From an uncultured Clostridia bacterium (GTDB taxonomy: Bacteria > Bacillota > Clostridia > Oscillospirales > Oscillospiraceae), in NCBI GenBank assembly GCA_945873295.1, contig CAMCCS010000002.1:37460-101459 (forward strand): a DNA stretch of 64,000 nt. Reading direction: 5' to 3'. The first letter of the stretch is position 1. The number at the start of each line of letters is the position of its first letter. Below the pieces are notes generated by a model that was not told the origin of the DNA, searched no databases, and worked only from the letters and a program-made list of their open reading frames with translations. Position numbers and translations under genes: made by a program. Of the stretch, positions 44,947 through 55,615 are shown piece after piece.

Positions 44947-47934
44947 ATGGTTTTGTCTGAACCGAAATTGATCTCCCCTTTGCTGGACGGCTTTGCCATC
45001 GGCGCGCCTATGAGCAGCCGAAGCGGTGTATGCTGCTGCCCGGCAATCAAGGAAAATACAGATAAAAAGTATATTGTCAAAATAATTTCCATCCCGGCAT
45101 CCCAGGTCCAGCTGGACGCACTGCTTCTGACAAAAGCCTATAAGGATCCGGCAGATGCCCTGGAATACTTCAAGTCCCAGGCTGACAGTATACTTGAAGA
45201 AGCCGCTTTTCTTGGGCAGCTTTCCAAGCTGGAAGGATTCTTGCCCTATGAGGGCTGGCAGATCGCGCCCTTGAAAAAAAATGAACTAGGCTATGATGTG
45301 TACCTGCTCAGCCCCTACCGGCGCTCTCTGGAAAAACACATGTGCCGCAGGGCCATGACCCATCTGGACGCGGTCAATCTGGGACTGGATCTGTGCGCCG
45401 CCCTCTCCGTATGCCGCAGGTCGGGAAGAATCTGCGCCGATCTGAAGCCAGCCAATATTTTTGTCTCCCAGGAAAAGGAGTACCGCATCGGCGATCTGGG
45501 TTTTGTGCCCATGGACGCGCTGCGCTACAGTTCCCTGCCGGACCGCTGCCGCAGTCCCTATATGCCGCCGGAAACCCGGGACCTGTTGGGTACACTGAAT
45601 GATACTGTGGATACCTATGCTGTGGGCATGATCCTGTATCAGCTTTATAACGGCGGGAATCTTCCGGATTTTCCCGAGGACCCGGCGCAGCCTCTTCCAA
45701 AGCCCCAGTTTGCAAACGACGAAATGACCGAGATCCTTTTGAAAGCCTGTGCGCCAAAGCCGGAGGACCGTTGGAATAATCCCATTGATATGGGGCAGGC
45801 CCTGGTTAGCTACATGCAGCGGTGCACCGTCAACGATACGCCTATCGTTCCCCAGCCGGAAGATGGCGTGCCTGACAATGCCGCTTCCCAGCCGGAGGGA
45901 ACTTCCGGTGCCCCGGAGGAAACAATTGATTTTTCCATGATCCCGGCAGAAAAGCCCCTGGATCAGCGAACGGCGGAAACTTGGGAGATCGTTCCGGAAG
46001 GCGGCGCGGAAATGCCTCCCCGGGACGAAGATGAGGTATTCCGCGATCCACCGGACGGCAACCTGGGACCGGTTTCCCCGGAAGCGACAGTGACGCCTCC
46101 CACTGCGGAGGAAGCCACCGAAGAATCCCCGCCCGCGCTGCCGGAGGCCCAGTCTCCGGAGTCGGAACTTTCTTCCAGGGATCCTTCCGCTGAACAGGCA
46201 GAAACCCTGCTGAATCCGGAAGAACCGGAAAGTGATTCTTCGGCAGAAGATGCTTTCTCCCGGGAGTTGGAGGAACTCAATCAGCTTCTGAGCGACGGCA
46301 ATGACCCAAAACCAGCAGCATCTTCCGATGCCAGGAAGAGCGTATCCGGCGGAAAACCATCCCCTCCTCCAAAGGTCAAACCGGAAAAGAACCATTCCGG
46401 AGGGCACTCAGTTCTTGTCACCTTGCTGATACTGTTTCTGCTGGCAGCTTTCGGTTTCGGTGGTTTTACCTTTTACCGCTACTATTACCTGCAGACTATA
46501 GACAGCATTCACGTTGACGGAACACAGAATAAGATCACCGTTACCGTAGAAACCTCGTCGGATGCCTCAGCAATCACCGTAACCTGTACGGATGTGTATG
46601 GGAAAACCATGCGCAGCCCCTTAAGCGGCGGTCAGGCGGTCTTTACTGACCTCAGCCCGGATTCTCTGTACAAGATTCAGTTGGAAACTGCCGGATTTCA
46701 CAAGCTGACCGGTAAAGTATCCGACATCTTTACCACGGACCCCATTACGGAGATTGTAGACATCAGTGCAGTCACCGGACCTGAGGACGGTTCCGTTTTC
46801 CTGTCCATGACCGTGAAAGGAAATGATCCGGAAGCTTGGACCGTAACCTGCTTTGCAGAGGGCGAGGAAAACATCACTCAGGACTTTACCGGGCACAATG
46901 TTACCGTAAAGGGCCTTACCGTTGGGAAGACCTACTCCTTCCAGATCGGAACTGTAGACGGCACGCAGCTTGTGGGAAATACCCTGGCAGAGTTTACCGC
47001 TTCCAGTCTGGTCATGGCAAAGAACCTGACTGTTACGGCCCACAACGGCAGTTCTCTTACCGTCCGCTGGACGCTCCCCGAGGAGCCCGTCAACCTATGG
47101 ACAGTCCGATGCTACGGCAGCGGCTATGATGAATACCAGGAGGTAACCGGCAATGAGGTCACCTTTGACGGTATCAACGAAACTACCGCCTACACCGTGG
47201 AAGTCACCGCCGAGGGGATGACCCAGTCCGCACGGCTCAACGTAAGCGCCAATCCTGTGAACATTACCGGATTTCATGTCTCCGAGGACAGTGACAGCCG
47301 GAGCCTGCAGGTCACTTGGGAATATGACGGTACCGCGCCCCAAGGCGGATGGCTGCTGATGTACAGCATCGACGGCAGTACGACCCAGAATATAGAAGAA
47401 ACCGAAAATCCGGCCGTGGAGATTATGCCGATCATCCCTGGCGCTGAATATACCTTTACCGTTTCTTCTCCGGACAGCGTATCTGTTTTCAACGACGTAC
47501 ATACCTATACCGCAAAGAAAGCAAAGGTATACTCCGGTCACGCGATCACCGGATACAAGATCACCGCCAAATCCCTGGTTACCCCGACAGCCCAAGGCTG
47601 GAACCAGTCCACCATCAGCAATAAAGACTATACTTCTTCTTTCACCCTGGGTCAGTCCATTTCCCTGGTGCTTCAGGCAAGCGTAAATTTCTATCTGGAC
47701 AAAGACGATGTTGACATCATGTATGTCATCCGGGACAGCGAAGGAAAAGTTAACCCGGGTCTTCTTGGCCAGGAAACCAAAAACTGGCACAGCCTGTGGT
47801 CTCCTGCGGACTATCACTTCTGTGAGCTTACCCTCCCCCACGTTCCGGATATTGCCGGCAGCTATACCGTTGATGTGTATTTTGACGGACAGAGCTTGGT
47901 CAGCGTTCCCTTCACCATGGAGCGGAGTAATTAA
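44947..47934 (+). CDS. protein-kinase-domain membrane protein with fibronectin-III-like ectodomain repeats
   Basis: CADLKPANIFVSQEKEYRIGDLGFV..YMPPE..DTVDTYAVGMILYQLYNGG; TM at LVTLLILFLLAAFGFGGFTF. Confidence 0.85.
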   Translation: MVLSEPKLISPLLDGFAIGAPMSSRSGVCCCPAIKENTDKKYIVKIISIPASQVQLDALLLTKAYKDPADALEYFKSQADSILEEAAFLGQLSKLEGFLPYEGWQIAPLKKNELGYDVYLLSPYRRSLEKHMCRRAMTHLDAVNLGLDLCAALSVCRRSGRICADLKPANIFVSQEKEYRIGDLGFVPMDALRYSSLPDRCRSPYMPPETRDLLGTLNDTVDTYAVGMILYQLYNGGNLPDFPEDPAQPLPKPQFANDEMTEILLKACAPKPEDRWNNPIDMGQALVSYMQRCTVNDTPIVPQPEDGVPDNAASQPEGTSGAPEETIDFSMIPAEKPLDQRTAETWEIVPEGGAEMPPRDEDEVFRDPPDGNLGPVSPEATVTPPTAEEATEESPPALPEAQSPESELSSRDPSAEQAETLLNPEEPESDSSAEDAFSRELEELNQLLSDGNDPKPAASSDARKSVSGGKPSPPPKVKPEKNHSGGHSVLVTLLILFLLAAFGFGGFTFYRYYYLQTIDSIHVDGTQNKITVTVETSSDASAITVTCTDVYGKTMRSPLSGGQAVFTDLSPDSLYKIQLETAGFHKLTGKVSDIFTTDPITEIVDISAVTGPEDGSVFLSMTVKGNDPEAWTVTCFAEGEENITQDFTGHNVTVKGLTVGKTYSFQIGTVDGTQLVGNTLAEFTASSLVMAKNLTVTAHNGSSLTVRWTLPEEPVNLWTVRCYGSGYDEYQEVTGNEVTFDGINETTAYTVEVTAEGMTQSARLNVSANPVNITGFHVSEDSDSRSLQVTWEYDGTAPQGGWLLMYSIDGSTTQNIEETENPAVEIMPIIPGAEYTFTVSSPDSVSVFNDVHTYTAKKAKVYSGHAITGYKITAKSLVTPTAQGWNQSTISNKDYTSSFTLGQSISLVLQASVNFYLDKDDVDIMYVIRDSEGKVNPGLLGQETKNWHSLWSPADYHFCELTLPHVPDIAGSYTVDVYFDGQSLVSVPFTMERSN

Positions 47935-47944
47935 TCTTCAAAAC

Positions 47945-47985
47945 GGCAGCGCGGTTCCCTTTCATTGGGAACCGCGTTGTTATTT
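47945..47985 (+). terminator. intrinsic terminator
   Basis: CGCGGTTCCCTTTCATTGGGAACCGCGTTGTTATTTT. Confidence 0.75.
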
Positions 47986-48108
47986 TGCCATAAAGGAAAG
48001 CTATTATCCCGGGAATCCCTGTGTAAAAACCAGATTTTTGTCCTTGTTCACACATTGTCTCCGCAAATGTGTTACAATGCCCGCAGTTCTTTGAAAAGGA
48101 GATGCTCC

Positions 48109-48645
48109 ATGAGAGGGAAAAGCCACCGCTGCCTTGGGCAGTACCTTGTGGAAAAATATATGCCCAATGCCCCGAAGCGATACATCCGTGCTTTTCTCAT
48201 CGGGTGCATCGAACCGGACCGAAACCCTGTCACATATCTCAAGGGTTCCATTCGGTGCCAATGGCTCCGGGGACACAACTACGAAAATGCCCGCAGATAT
48301 ATGCGAAGGCTCTCCCAACGGCTGGAACGAAAAGAACGGCTTTTTCTCATTGATTACTACGCACTGGGAAAGCTGATTCATTACACCGCCGATGCTTTTA
48401 CATACGCCCATAATCAGAATTTCCCCGAGGATCTGCGGGAACACTGTGCCTATGAAAGAGCGCTGCAGGAATATTTCCTTGCCTTTCTCCATGCAGATCC
48501 TCCCCCCTGCTCAGGTCGTTGCCCAAATGTTATGGAAACCATCCAGGAAAACCACCGCCGCTATATGCGGCGTCCCGGCAGCATTCTGACCGACGCCCGG
48601 TACGCTTTCACCGTCAGTTGTCTGGTTGCCGCCACCATTTTGTAA
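48109..48645 (+). CDS. zinc-dependent phospholipase C-like family protein
   Basis: FLIGCIEPDRNPVTYLKGS..LRGHNYENARRYM..YYALGKLIHYTADAFTYAHN. Confidence 0.75.
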   Translation: MRGKSHRCLGQYLVEKYMPNAPKRYIRAFLIGCIEPDRNPVTYLKGSIRCQWLRGHNYENARRYMRRLSQRLERKERLFLIDYYALGKLIHYTADAFTYAHNQNFPEDLREHCAYERALQEYFLAFLHADPPPCSGRCPNVMETIQENHRRYMRRPGSILTDARYAFTVSCLVAATIL

Positions 48646-48652
48646 CCAAAAG

Positions 48653-48700
48653 CCCCACCCCATCCTCCGCTGAAAGAGAATGGGGTGGGGCTCTATTATT
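48653..48700. terminator. bidirectional intrinsic terminator
   Basis: AGCCCCACCCCAT...ATGGGGTGGGGCT between convergent genes. Confidence 0.75.
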
Positions 48701-49133
48701 ACTTTCCGTATTTTTCCGCAAGATAAACAATTGCCTGCCGGTAACCGTCCAGCCCCTGGCCTTTGATTGTTTTTTCACAGGCCATCCCGGCATAGGACAC
48801 ATGCCGGAAAGGTTCCCGGGCATCTACATCGGAAATATGCACCTCTACAGCCGGGAGGGAAACCGCTTTCAGCGCGTCCAGAATCGCAATGCTTGTATGG
48901 GTATAGGCCCCGGGGTTAATCACAATGGCATCCGCATTGCCATAGGCCCATTGAATCTTGTCCACTAGGCACCCTTCGTGATTGGACTGATACTGCGTCA
49001 CTTCCGTGCCGGTTTCTTTTCCGGCTTCTTCCAGCAGGGCCAGTAGATCCGTGAAGCTGTTTTTCCCATAGATTCCCGGCTCACGAATTCCCAGCATATT
49101 CAGATTGGGTCCGTTGATGACCAATATTTTCAT
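48699..49133 (-). CDS. aroQ: type II 3-dehydroquinate dehydratase
   Basis: MKILVINGPNLNMLGIREPGIYG. Confidence 0.97.
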   Translation of the reverse strand: MKILVINGPNLNMLGIREPGIYGKNSFTDLLALLEEAGKETGTEVTQYQSNHEGCLVDKIQWAYGNADAIVINPGAYTHTSIAILDALKAVSLPAVEVHISDVDAREPFRHVSYAGMACEKTIKGQGLDGYRQAIVYLAEKYGK

Positions 49134-50356
49134 ATCCGTTCCTCCCATGCCGTGATGATCTGTGTAAGGGTATCGTCCAGGCTGCCGTTATTGTCTACGG
49201 TGTAATCGGCAAACCGGCAGTACATTGGTTCCCTCCGTTTGCGCATTTCGGACAGGGGGCCTGCCTGGGACAGAGGCCGCCCCTGGGTGGGAAGCTTATC
49301 CGTATCCCGGGTCAGACGAAAGATAACCCCGTTGCGGTGCAGCAGAGGGTAGTTTTCCGCACGGGTGACACAACCGCCTCCAGTGGCGATGACAAGACCG
49401 GATTCCTTTCCCAGTTGGGCAAGGGTTTTTGTCTCCATACCCCGGAAAACCGCCTCACCGTCGGTACGGATGATGTCCGCGATCCCGCGGCCAGAGGTTT
49501 CCTCCAATACTGCGTCCGCATCCCGGAACTGCTTACCAAGGTGCCTTGCCAGTTCCTGTCCCACCGTTGTCTTTCCGCTGCCGGGCATACCGATGAGGAT
49601 CAGGTTCTCCATCCGTCCACGAAGCGCGCAGTAGATCTTCCCTACGGTTTCCTCCGGGATCCTGCTATCCGTAAACCATTCAGCGCTCTCCTTAGCCTGG
49701 GCAACAAGCATCCAAAGACCGTTCTCGGTGACCAATCCCCTCTCTTCCGCTTCCAAAAGGAGCCGGGTACGGGCGGGGTTGTAAATCACATCCAGAACAC
49801 CCTCCAGCTTTGGGAAACCGTCCAGCGACAGCGGCGTATCCTCAACGGCAGGGTACATGCCTACAGGGGTCGCGTTTACAATAATGGAGGCGTCAGCATG
49901 GCGGGATAGATTCCCGTAGTTATCCTCCCCGGACCGGGAAATACAAACCGGGTGGGCGCCCAGTTCTTCCAGTACCGCAATCACCGTATTGGAAGCGCCG
50001 CCGCTGCCCAGAACGAGCACCTTTTTCCCGGGAAATGCCAGCCCGCTTCGTTGGGCCATGGATCGGAAACCGGCGTAATCCGTATTGTGACCAATGAGAC
50101 TGCCGTCCGGTCGCCGCACAATGGTATTCACAGCACCCAGCTTCCGTGCCGTCGGTGACAACTCCGCAAGAAACGGAATCACGGCTTTCTTATAAGGAAT
50201 TGTTACATTCAGCCCCTGAAAGCTGCCTTCACGAAGAAAGCCTTCCAGTTTTTCCGGTTCCACCTCAAACAGTCGGTAGCTGTAATCACCCAGCATAGCG
50301 TGAATCTGGGGCGAATAGCTGTGCCCCAGCTTTCTTCCCAGCAGCCCGCACTCCAT
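49130..50356 (-). CDS. fused shikimate dehydrogenase - shikimate kinase
   Basis: N-terminal MECGLLGRKLGHSYSPQIHAMLG (AroE); C-terminal MENLILIGMPGSGKTTVGQELARHLGKQFRDAD (AroK). Confidence 0.95.
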   Translation of the reverse strand: MECGLLGRKLGHSYSPQIHAMLGDYSYRLFEVEPEKLEGFLREGSFQGLNVTIPYKKAVIPFLAELSPTARKLGAVNTIVRRPDGSLIGHNTDYAGFRSMAQRSGLAFPGKKVLVLGSGGASNTVIAVLEELGAHPVCISRSGEDNYGNLSRHADASIIVNATPVGMYPAVEDTPLSLDGFPKLEGVLDVIYNPARTRLLLEAEERGLVTENGLWMLVAQAKESAEWFTDSRIPEETVGKIYCALRGRMENLILIGMPGSGKTTVGQELARHLGKQFRDADAVLEETSGRGIADIIRTDGEAVFRGMETKTLAQLGKESGLVIATGGGCVTRAENYPLLHRNGVIFRLTRDTDKLPTQGRPLSQAGPLSEMRKRREPMYCRFADYTVDNNGSLDDTLTQIITAWEERI

Positions 50357-51498
50357 CAGACCACCTCTGTATAGCTTCCCAGGTACTTGAATTCCTCGCA
50401 AAGATCCTCCAACTCACACATAAGCTGCACAAATTCCTCGGAATAAATGGAGGTTTCCAGGTCAAAGTAGAACATGAACTCAAACTCCCGGTCCGGGATA
50501 GGACGGGATTCCAGCTTGGTCACGTTGATCCCCAGGGTATAGAGCCGGGCCAGGACTCGGTACAGAGCGCCGGGACGGTGGGGCAGAACCATCATCACGC
50601 TGGTCTTATCGGAACCGGGATAGATTTCCAGATTCTTGCTGATACAGATGAACCGGGTGCGGTTATTCCCCTTGTCCTGGATGGAAGAAGCCAGGCATTC
50701 CAGACCGTACAGCTCGGCACAGGACCGGCTGCTCAGGGCAGCAACATCTTTTCGCCCGGAGGATGCCACCATTTCGGAAGCAATGGCCGTATTGGCAACG
50801 GGAATCACGTTCACTCCTTCCAGTGTCGCCAGGAAATCACCGCACTGGCTGATGGCCTGCTCGTGGGAATAAATCTCCTTGATATCGGCGAGCTTCGCGC
50901 CGGGATTTGCCAGCAGATTGTGATCCACTTTCAGTCGGAAAGTGCGGACAATGGAAAAATTCCGCTGGATCATCAGGTCATAGACCTTCTTCACCGAACC
51001 TGCAGTGGAGTTTTCAATGGGCAGAATTCCGTATTGACACAGTCCCTGCTCAATGGCGCCGAACACCGCCTCAAAGCTCTTGAAGTACATGATGAAGGGA
51101 TCCTTGAACATTTTCTCACAGGCAAGTTGGGAGAAAGCGCCCTCCACACCCTGGCAGGCCACCATGGGAGACTGGGGAAAAAGCTTAGGCGTATTCTCAA
51201 TGGCATCGGTGATTTTCCGGTACAGCGGTGTCACCTTGCCGCTGCGCTTGCCCTGGTAGCTGCGGCTCAGCTCAAAGAGCATGGAGTACAGCACCTTTGT
51301 ATAACCTGCCATCTCCGGGCCCGCCTTCTTGGCAACATCCTGAAGCTTTTCCCGCTCCCGGGCAGGGGCAAGAATGGGAAGGTTATTTTCTTTCTTGTAG
51401 TCCGCAATCCCGGCGGCTACCTCCATCCGTTTTACGAACAGGGCCACCAGTTCATCGTCAATGGCATCCATTTCCTGGCGGTATTCTTTCAGATCCAT
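50356..51498 (-). CDS. pheA: bifunctional chorismate mutase / prephenate dehydratase
   Basis: CM domain MDLKEYRQEMDAIDDELVALFVKRMEVAAGIADYK; PDT GVEGAFSQLA; ACT region LESRPI. Confidence 0.95.
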   Translation of the reverse strand: MDLKEYRQEMDAIDDELVALFVKRMEVAAGIADYKKENNLPILAPAREREKLQDVAKKAGPEMAGYTKVLYSMLFELSRSYQGKRSGKVTPLYRKITDAIENTPKLFPQSPMVACQGVEGAFSQLACEKMFKDPFIMYFKSFEAVFGAIEQGLCQYGILPIENSTAGSVKKVYDLMIQRNFSIVRTFRLKVDHNLLANPGAKLADIKEIYSHEQAISQCGDFLATLEGVNVIPVANTAIASEMVASSGRKDVAALSSRSCAELYGLECLASSIQDKGNNRTRFICISKNLEIYPGSDKTSVMMVLPHRPGALYRVLARLYTLGINVTKLESRPIPDREFEFMFYFDLETSIYSEEFVQLMCELEDLCEEFKYLGSYTEVV

Positions 51499-51515
51499 AG
51501 GTATTCCTCCTCTTT

Positions 51516-52580
51516 TTATCCCAAAATCATATCCATCACTGCAATGGCAGCGGCAGCTTCTATAACGGGGACAGCACGGGGCACAATACAGGGGTCGTGA
51601 CGGCCCTTCACAATGAGCTCCTGTTCCGCTTTTTGGCTCAAGGATACGGAACGCTGGCAGGTAGCAATGGAGGGCGTCGGCTTCACAGCCGCCCGGAAAA
51701 TCAGGGGCATTCCGTCGGTGATCCCACCAAGAATACCGCCGCAGTTGTTGGTAGCGGTGCGCACTTCCCCGTTGGACATAATAAAGGGGTCATTGCTGAG
51801 GCTCCCTCGCATGGCAGACAATCCGAAGCCCAGACCAAATTCCAGGCCCTTTACGGCAGGGATCCCGAAAACGATCCCCGCGATCCGGTTTTCTACACCA
51901 TCAAACATAGGATTCCCCAGTCCGGCAGGCAGGCCAGTGACAGCGCACTCGATCACACCGCCCACGCTGTCCCCGGCGCTTTTGGCTTCCAGGATCGCGT
52001 TTCCCATGGCTTCCCCGGCTTCCGTGTCAAGCACAGGAAATTCTTTCCCAACGGCATCGATCTGGGGATCAGTCATATCGAAAGGCATATCGGAAATGCC
52101 TGCGATGGATGCAATATGGGCACCCACCCGGATCCCCTTTTGGGCAAGCCACTGGATACAAAGGCCGCCAGCAATGCAGATCGGCGCAGTGAGCCGTCCG
52201 GAAAAGTGGCCGCCGCCCGCCGCATCCTGATACCCGCCGTACTTAATCTGGGCCGTGTAATCGGCGTGGCCGGGACGGGGGCAGTCCCGGAGATTGTCAT
52301 AGTCCCCGGAGCGGGTATTGGTGTTGCGGATGATAGCCGTAACCGGCGCGCCGCAGGTAAACCCATCCGAGATACCGCACAGAAATTCCGGCGTGTCCGC
52401 CTCCTTACGGGTGGTGGAAAAGCCGTTCTGCCCGGGAGCCCGCCGGGCAAGAAAGGCCTGCAGGGCCGCCATGTCCACCGGCAGACCTGCGGGAATCCCG
52501 TCCAGCGTCATACCGATGGCCGGGGCGTGGCTCTGCCCAAACACGGACAGCCTGAGATTTTCACCGTACATACTGCTCAT
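51516..52580 (-). CDS. aroC: chorismate synthase
   Basis: LRLSVFGQSHAPAIGMTLDGIPAG; RPGHADYTAQIKYG. Confidence 0.97.
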   Translation of the reverse strand: MSSMYGENLRLSVFGQSHAPAIGMTLDGIPAGLPVDMAALQAFLARRAPGQNGFSTTRKEADTPEFLCGISDGFTCGAPVTAIIRNTNTRSGDYDNLRDCPRPGHADYTAQIKYGGYQDAAGGGHFSGRLTAPICIAGGLCIQWLAQKGIRVGAHIASIAGISDMPFDMTDPQIDAVGKEFPVLDTEAGEAMGNAILEAKSAGDSVGGVIECAVTGLPAGLGNPMFDGVENRIAGIVFGIPAVKGLEFGLGFGLSAMRGSLSNDPFIMSNGEVRTATNNCGGILGGITDGMPLIFRAAVKPTPSIATCQRSVSLSQKAEQELIVKGRHDPCIVPRAVPVIEAAAAIAVMDMILG

Positions 52581-53751
52581 ATTGACCTCCCAATCGGCGG
52601 TATTCCTCCCAGAAGCTGGGATAGGATTTGCTGACGCACTCCGCGCCAAGCACGGTCACCGGACCAGTACAAGCGGTGGCAGCGATGGCGGCGGACATGG
52701 CAATGCGGTGATCGTTGAAGCTGTCTACCACGCCGCCGGTGAGCCTGGACGGGAAAACGGTCAGGGTGTTTTCATCTGCATCCGCCCGTCCGCCAAGGCT
52801 TTTCAGCATGGCAATTACCGAGGCTACCCGGTCAGATTCCTTCATGCGAAGTCTGCGGATGTCGGTAAATACCGCGCCATGATTCCAGGCGGCTGCCACA
52901 GTCAAAATGGGTACCAGGTCGGGAATATCCGCCGCGGAAATTCTCGGGGCACCGCTGCACAGCAGGGGGAGAATTTCCAGGACGGTACGGTCTCCCTGGG
53001 GGGAAGCCGGATCCAGCCCGTGAAGGGTCAGGTTGCTTCCCAGTTCATTCGCGGCAAGGAAAAAGGCACCGTTGCTCCAATCCCCCTCCACACTGACCGC
53101 TCCGGGAGAATGAAACCGTTTTTCCCCGGGGTGATCCGGGTCGCCGCCAAAAAGAGAAATGGCGGCTTTGGTCATCTCAATATAGGGCCTGGATTCAACC
53201 TTCCCGATTATTTCCAACTGACTCCCGCTTCCCAGCAGGGAAAGAGCCAGAAGCAGACCGGTGATATACTGGCTGGACACGCCCCCGTCAATGCGGTAGG
53301 CTCCGGGGCGCAGCTTGCCTGTACAGCGGATAGTATCCGGTGTGGGGCGAGTCAGGGTGCAGCCCATCCGCTCCATTTCCCCCCACAAAGGGGACAGAGG
53401 CCGCTGGGGAAGCCGCCCCTCCATGGTAAGCAGAGCATCGACACCAAGGGCTCCGGCAACCGGCAGAAGAAAACGCAGGGTGGAACCGCTTTCCCGGCAA
53501 TTCATCTGCGCTTTCTCCGGTACTGTCTCGATGGGAAACACGGTATAGCCGGAATCGGTTCGGATGATCTTCGCTCCCAGGGCGGTAAGACAGCCTGCCG
53601 TCGCTTCAATGTCCCTGTTTGTTTCGGCGCACCGTAAAAGCGTGGGCTTGTCGGAGAAAGCCGCGCAGATCAGCAGCCTGTGGGCCTGTGACTTTGATGG
53701 GATCACGGTTAGGTCCCCCCGCAGGGGGCGGGGGCTGATGGTAATATCCAT
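52561..53751 (-). CDS. aroA: 3-phosphoshikimate 1-carboxyvinyltransferase
   Basis: GDLTVIPSKSQAHRLLICAA; RESGSTLRFLLPVAG; LRMKESDRV. Confidence 0.97.
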   Translation of the reverse strand: MDITISPRPLRGDLTVIPSKSQAHRLLICAAFSDKPTLLRCAETNRDIEATAGCLTALGAKIIRTDSGYTVFPIETVPEKAQMNCRESGSTLRFLLPVAGALGVDALLTMEGRLPQRPLSPLWGEMERMGCTLTRPTPDTIRCTGKLRPGAYRIDGGVSSQYITGLLLALSLLGSGSQLEIIGKVESRPYIEMTKAAISLFGGDPDHPGEKRFHSPGAVSVEGDWSNGAFFLAANELGSNLTLHGLDPASPQGDRTVLEILPLLCSGAPRISAADIPDLVPILTVAAAWNHGAVFTDIRRLRMKESDRVASVIAMLKSLGGRADADENTLTVFPSRLTGGVVDSFNDHRIAMSAAIAATACTGPVTVLGAECVSKSYPSFWEEYRRLGGQYEQYVR

Positions 53752-53753
53752 AA

Positions 53754-54788
53754 TTAAAGACCTGCCTGAATGAAGGATTTCAGCTGCCCAACAGGCGTCG
53801 GGACAATGGCGCAGTCTCCGATGGCGTTGGGCAGAATCAGATTTACCTGATCGGCAGAACGCTTTTTATCCGACAGGGCATAACAAAGAATGTCATCCGC
53901 AGTCTCTTTCGTGGAGGTGGGAAGCCCAAATTGCCTGAGAATTGCCAGGATCCGTGGCGTGTCCTTGCAGCCGCTGGCCCTGCTTACAATGGCGATACCG
54001 GCAGCAACCGCTTTTCCATGGGACAGGGTGAAATTACTCTTTGCTTCTATTCCGTGGCCAATGGTGTGGCCCAGGTTCAGCTTCATTCTGGCCCCTGTGT
54101 CAAATTCGTCCTCCATGACAACATCCCGTTTCAGCTCCACACAGCGGGTGATCACATATTCCCGGTCAAAGTCCAGGCCGTGCTTCTCCAGGTGGGAGAA
54201 AAGAACAGGATCATACAAAATACCGTACTTGATTACCTCGGCACATCCGTCCCGGAAAATTTCCCGTGGAAGTGTGTTCAGCGTATCGGTGTCGCACAGC
54301 ACCAGGCTGGGCTGGCAGAAAGCACCCGCCAGATTCTTTCCCGCCGGAAGATCAATGGCAGTTTTCCCGCCTACGGAGGAATCCACCGCCGCGAGAAGGG
54401 TCGTCGGGACCTGGATAAACCGGATGCCCCGCAGATAGGTAGCAGCTGCGAAACCTGCCAGGTCTCCAACAACACCGCCTCCCAGGGCAACAATCAGATC
54501 CGAACGGGTGAGCCGGTTTTCCGCAAGGAAATTCAAAAGCGCCAAATAGGTCTGGGCATTCTTACTTTCTTCCCCGGCGGGAAATACAAAGGTAACGACT
54601 GTGAATCCGGCGCTTTTCAGGCTGTCCGCCGCGGTTTCCCCGTAAAGCGGGAACACGGTGGATTCACTGACAAGGCAGACCTTTTGGGCTTTCCCAAGCT
54701 TTTGGGCAAGAGAACCCAGCTGATTCATCAGACCGCTGCCGATGAGAATATCATAGTTTTTTGAGGCGCTGACCGTTACCGTATTCAT
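53754..54788 (-). CDS. aroB: 3-dehydroquinate synthase
   Basis: ALGGGVVGDLAGFAAATYLRGIRFIQVPTTLLAAVDSSVGGKTAIDL. Confidence 0.97.
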   Translation of the reverse strand: MNTVTVSASKNYDILIGSGLMNQLGSLAQKLGKAQKVCLVSESTVFPLYGETAADSLKSAGFTVVTFVFPAGEESKNAQTYLALLNFLAENRLTRSDLIVALGGGVVGDLAGFAAATYLRGIRFIQVPTTLLAAVDSSVGGKTAIDLPAGKNLAGAFCQPSLVLCDTDTLNTLPREIFRDGCAEVIKYGILYDPVLFSHLEKHGLDFDREYVITRCVELKRDVVMEDEFDTGARMKLNLGHTIGHGIEAKSNFTLSHGKAVAAGIAIVSRASGCKDTPRILAILRQFGLPTSTKETADDILCYALSDKKRSADQVNLILPNAIGDCAIVPTPVGQLKSFIQAGL

Positions 54789-55615
54789 CCGTCCACCTCT
54801 TCCTTGCGGCGCTTTCCCTCCTCCAGAAGACAGACCAGTGTCTCTTTATTCTCCCGGGCAAGCGCGTTACGGTACGCTTTCAGACTGTCGAGGTAAGTGT
54901 CCAGCTCAAAAAGGATGTTTTCTTTGTTGTCAAGAAACAGCTCCGCCCACATTCCGGCGTTCAGCCAGGCGACTCGGGTCAGATCCTTGTAGCTTCCTGC
55001 CGAGAAGCCCTTGTGGCGAATGGCCGTGGGGGATTTGATATAGGCATTGCTGAGGATATGGGGCATCTGGGAGGTGAAGGCGATCATCCTGTCGTGTTCC
55101 GCCGCGGTCGTTACGGAGAAGCTTCCGAATTCACAGGGAGAAAGGGCATCCTTTACCCGTTGGAGAAGGTCCATATCGTCAAACCGGGGAGGCACCAGCA
55201 CCATGGGTGCGCCCCGGAACAGCGTGGCCCGGCTGTATTTAAAGCCGGAAAAGTGGGAACCTGCCATGGGGTGGCCGCCCACAAAGGTAAAACCATAGCG
55301 TTCCGCCACCGGGAAGCACCGGCGGCAGACCTCCTCTTTCACACCGCAGCAGTCCAACACCAACGCGGAGGCAGAAATATGCTTTCCGTTTTCCTCCAGC
55401 CATCCGGCGCTGCCGCCGGGGTAGATGGCAAGCAGGATCAGCTCGCATCCAGGGATCGTCTTTTCGTCCAGAATCCCATGAACCGCACCGGAAAGCATGG
55501 CAAAGGAAAGCATTCCTGCATCGCTGTCGGCAGCGTACACCGTATGTCCTGCCAAAGCGTAGGCTCTTGCCAGAGATCCGCCGATCAGTCCCAGGCCCAG
55601 AATTCCCACGTTCAT
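54785..55615 (-). CDS. tyrA: prephenate dehydrogenase
   Basis: MNVGILGLGLIGGSLARAYALAGH; VGGHPMAGSHFSGF. Confidence 0.93.
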   Translation of the reverse strand: MNVGILGLGLIGGSLARAYALAGHTVYAADSDAGMLSFAMLSGAVHGILDEKTIPGCELILLAIYPGGSAGWLEENGKHISASALVLDCCGVKEEVCRRCFPVAERYGFTFVGGHPMAGSHFSGFKYSRATLFRGAPMVLVPPRFDDMDLLQRVKDALSPCEFGSFSVTTAAEHDRMIAFTSQMPHILSNAYIKSPTAIRHKGFSAGSYKDLTRVAWLNAGMWAELFLDNKENILFELDTYLDSLKAYRNALARENKETLVCLLEEGKRRKEEVDG

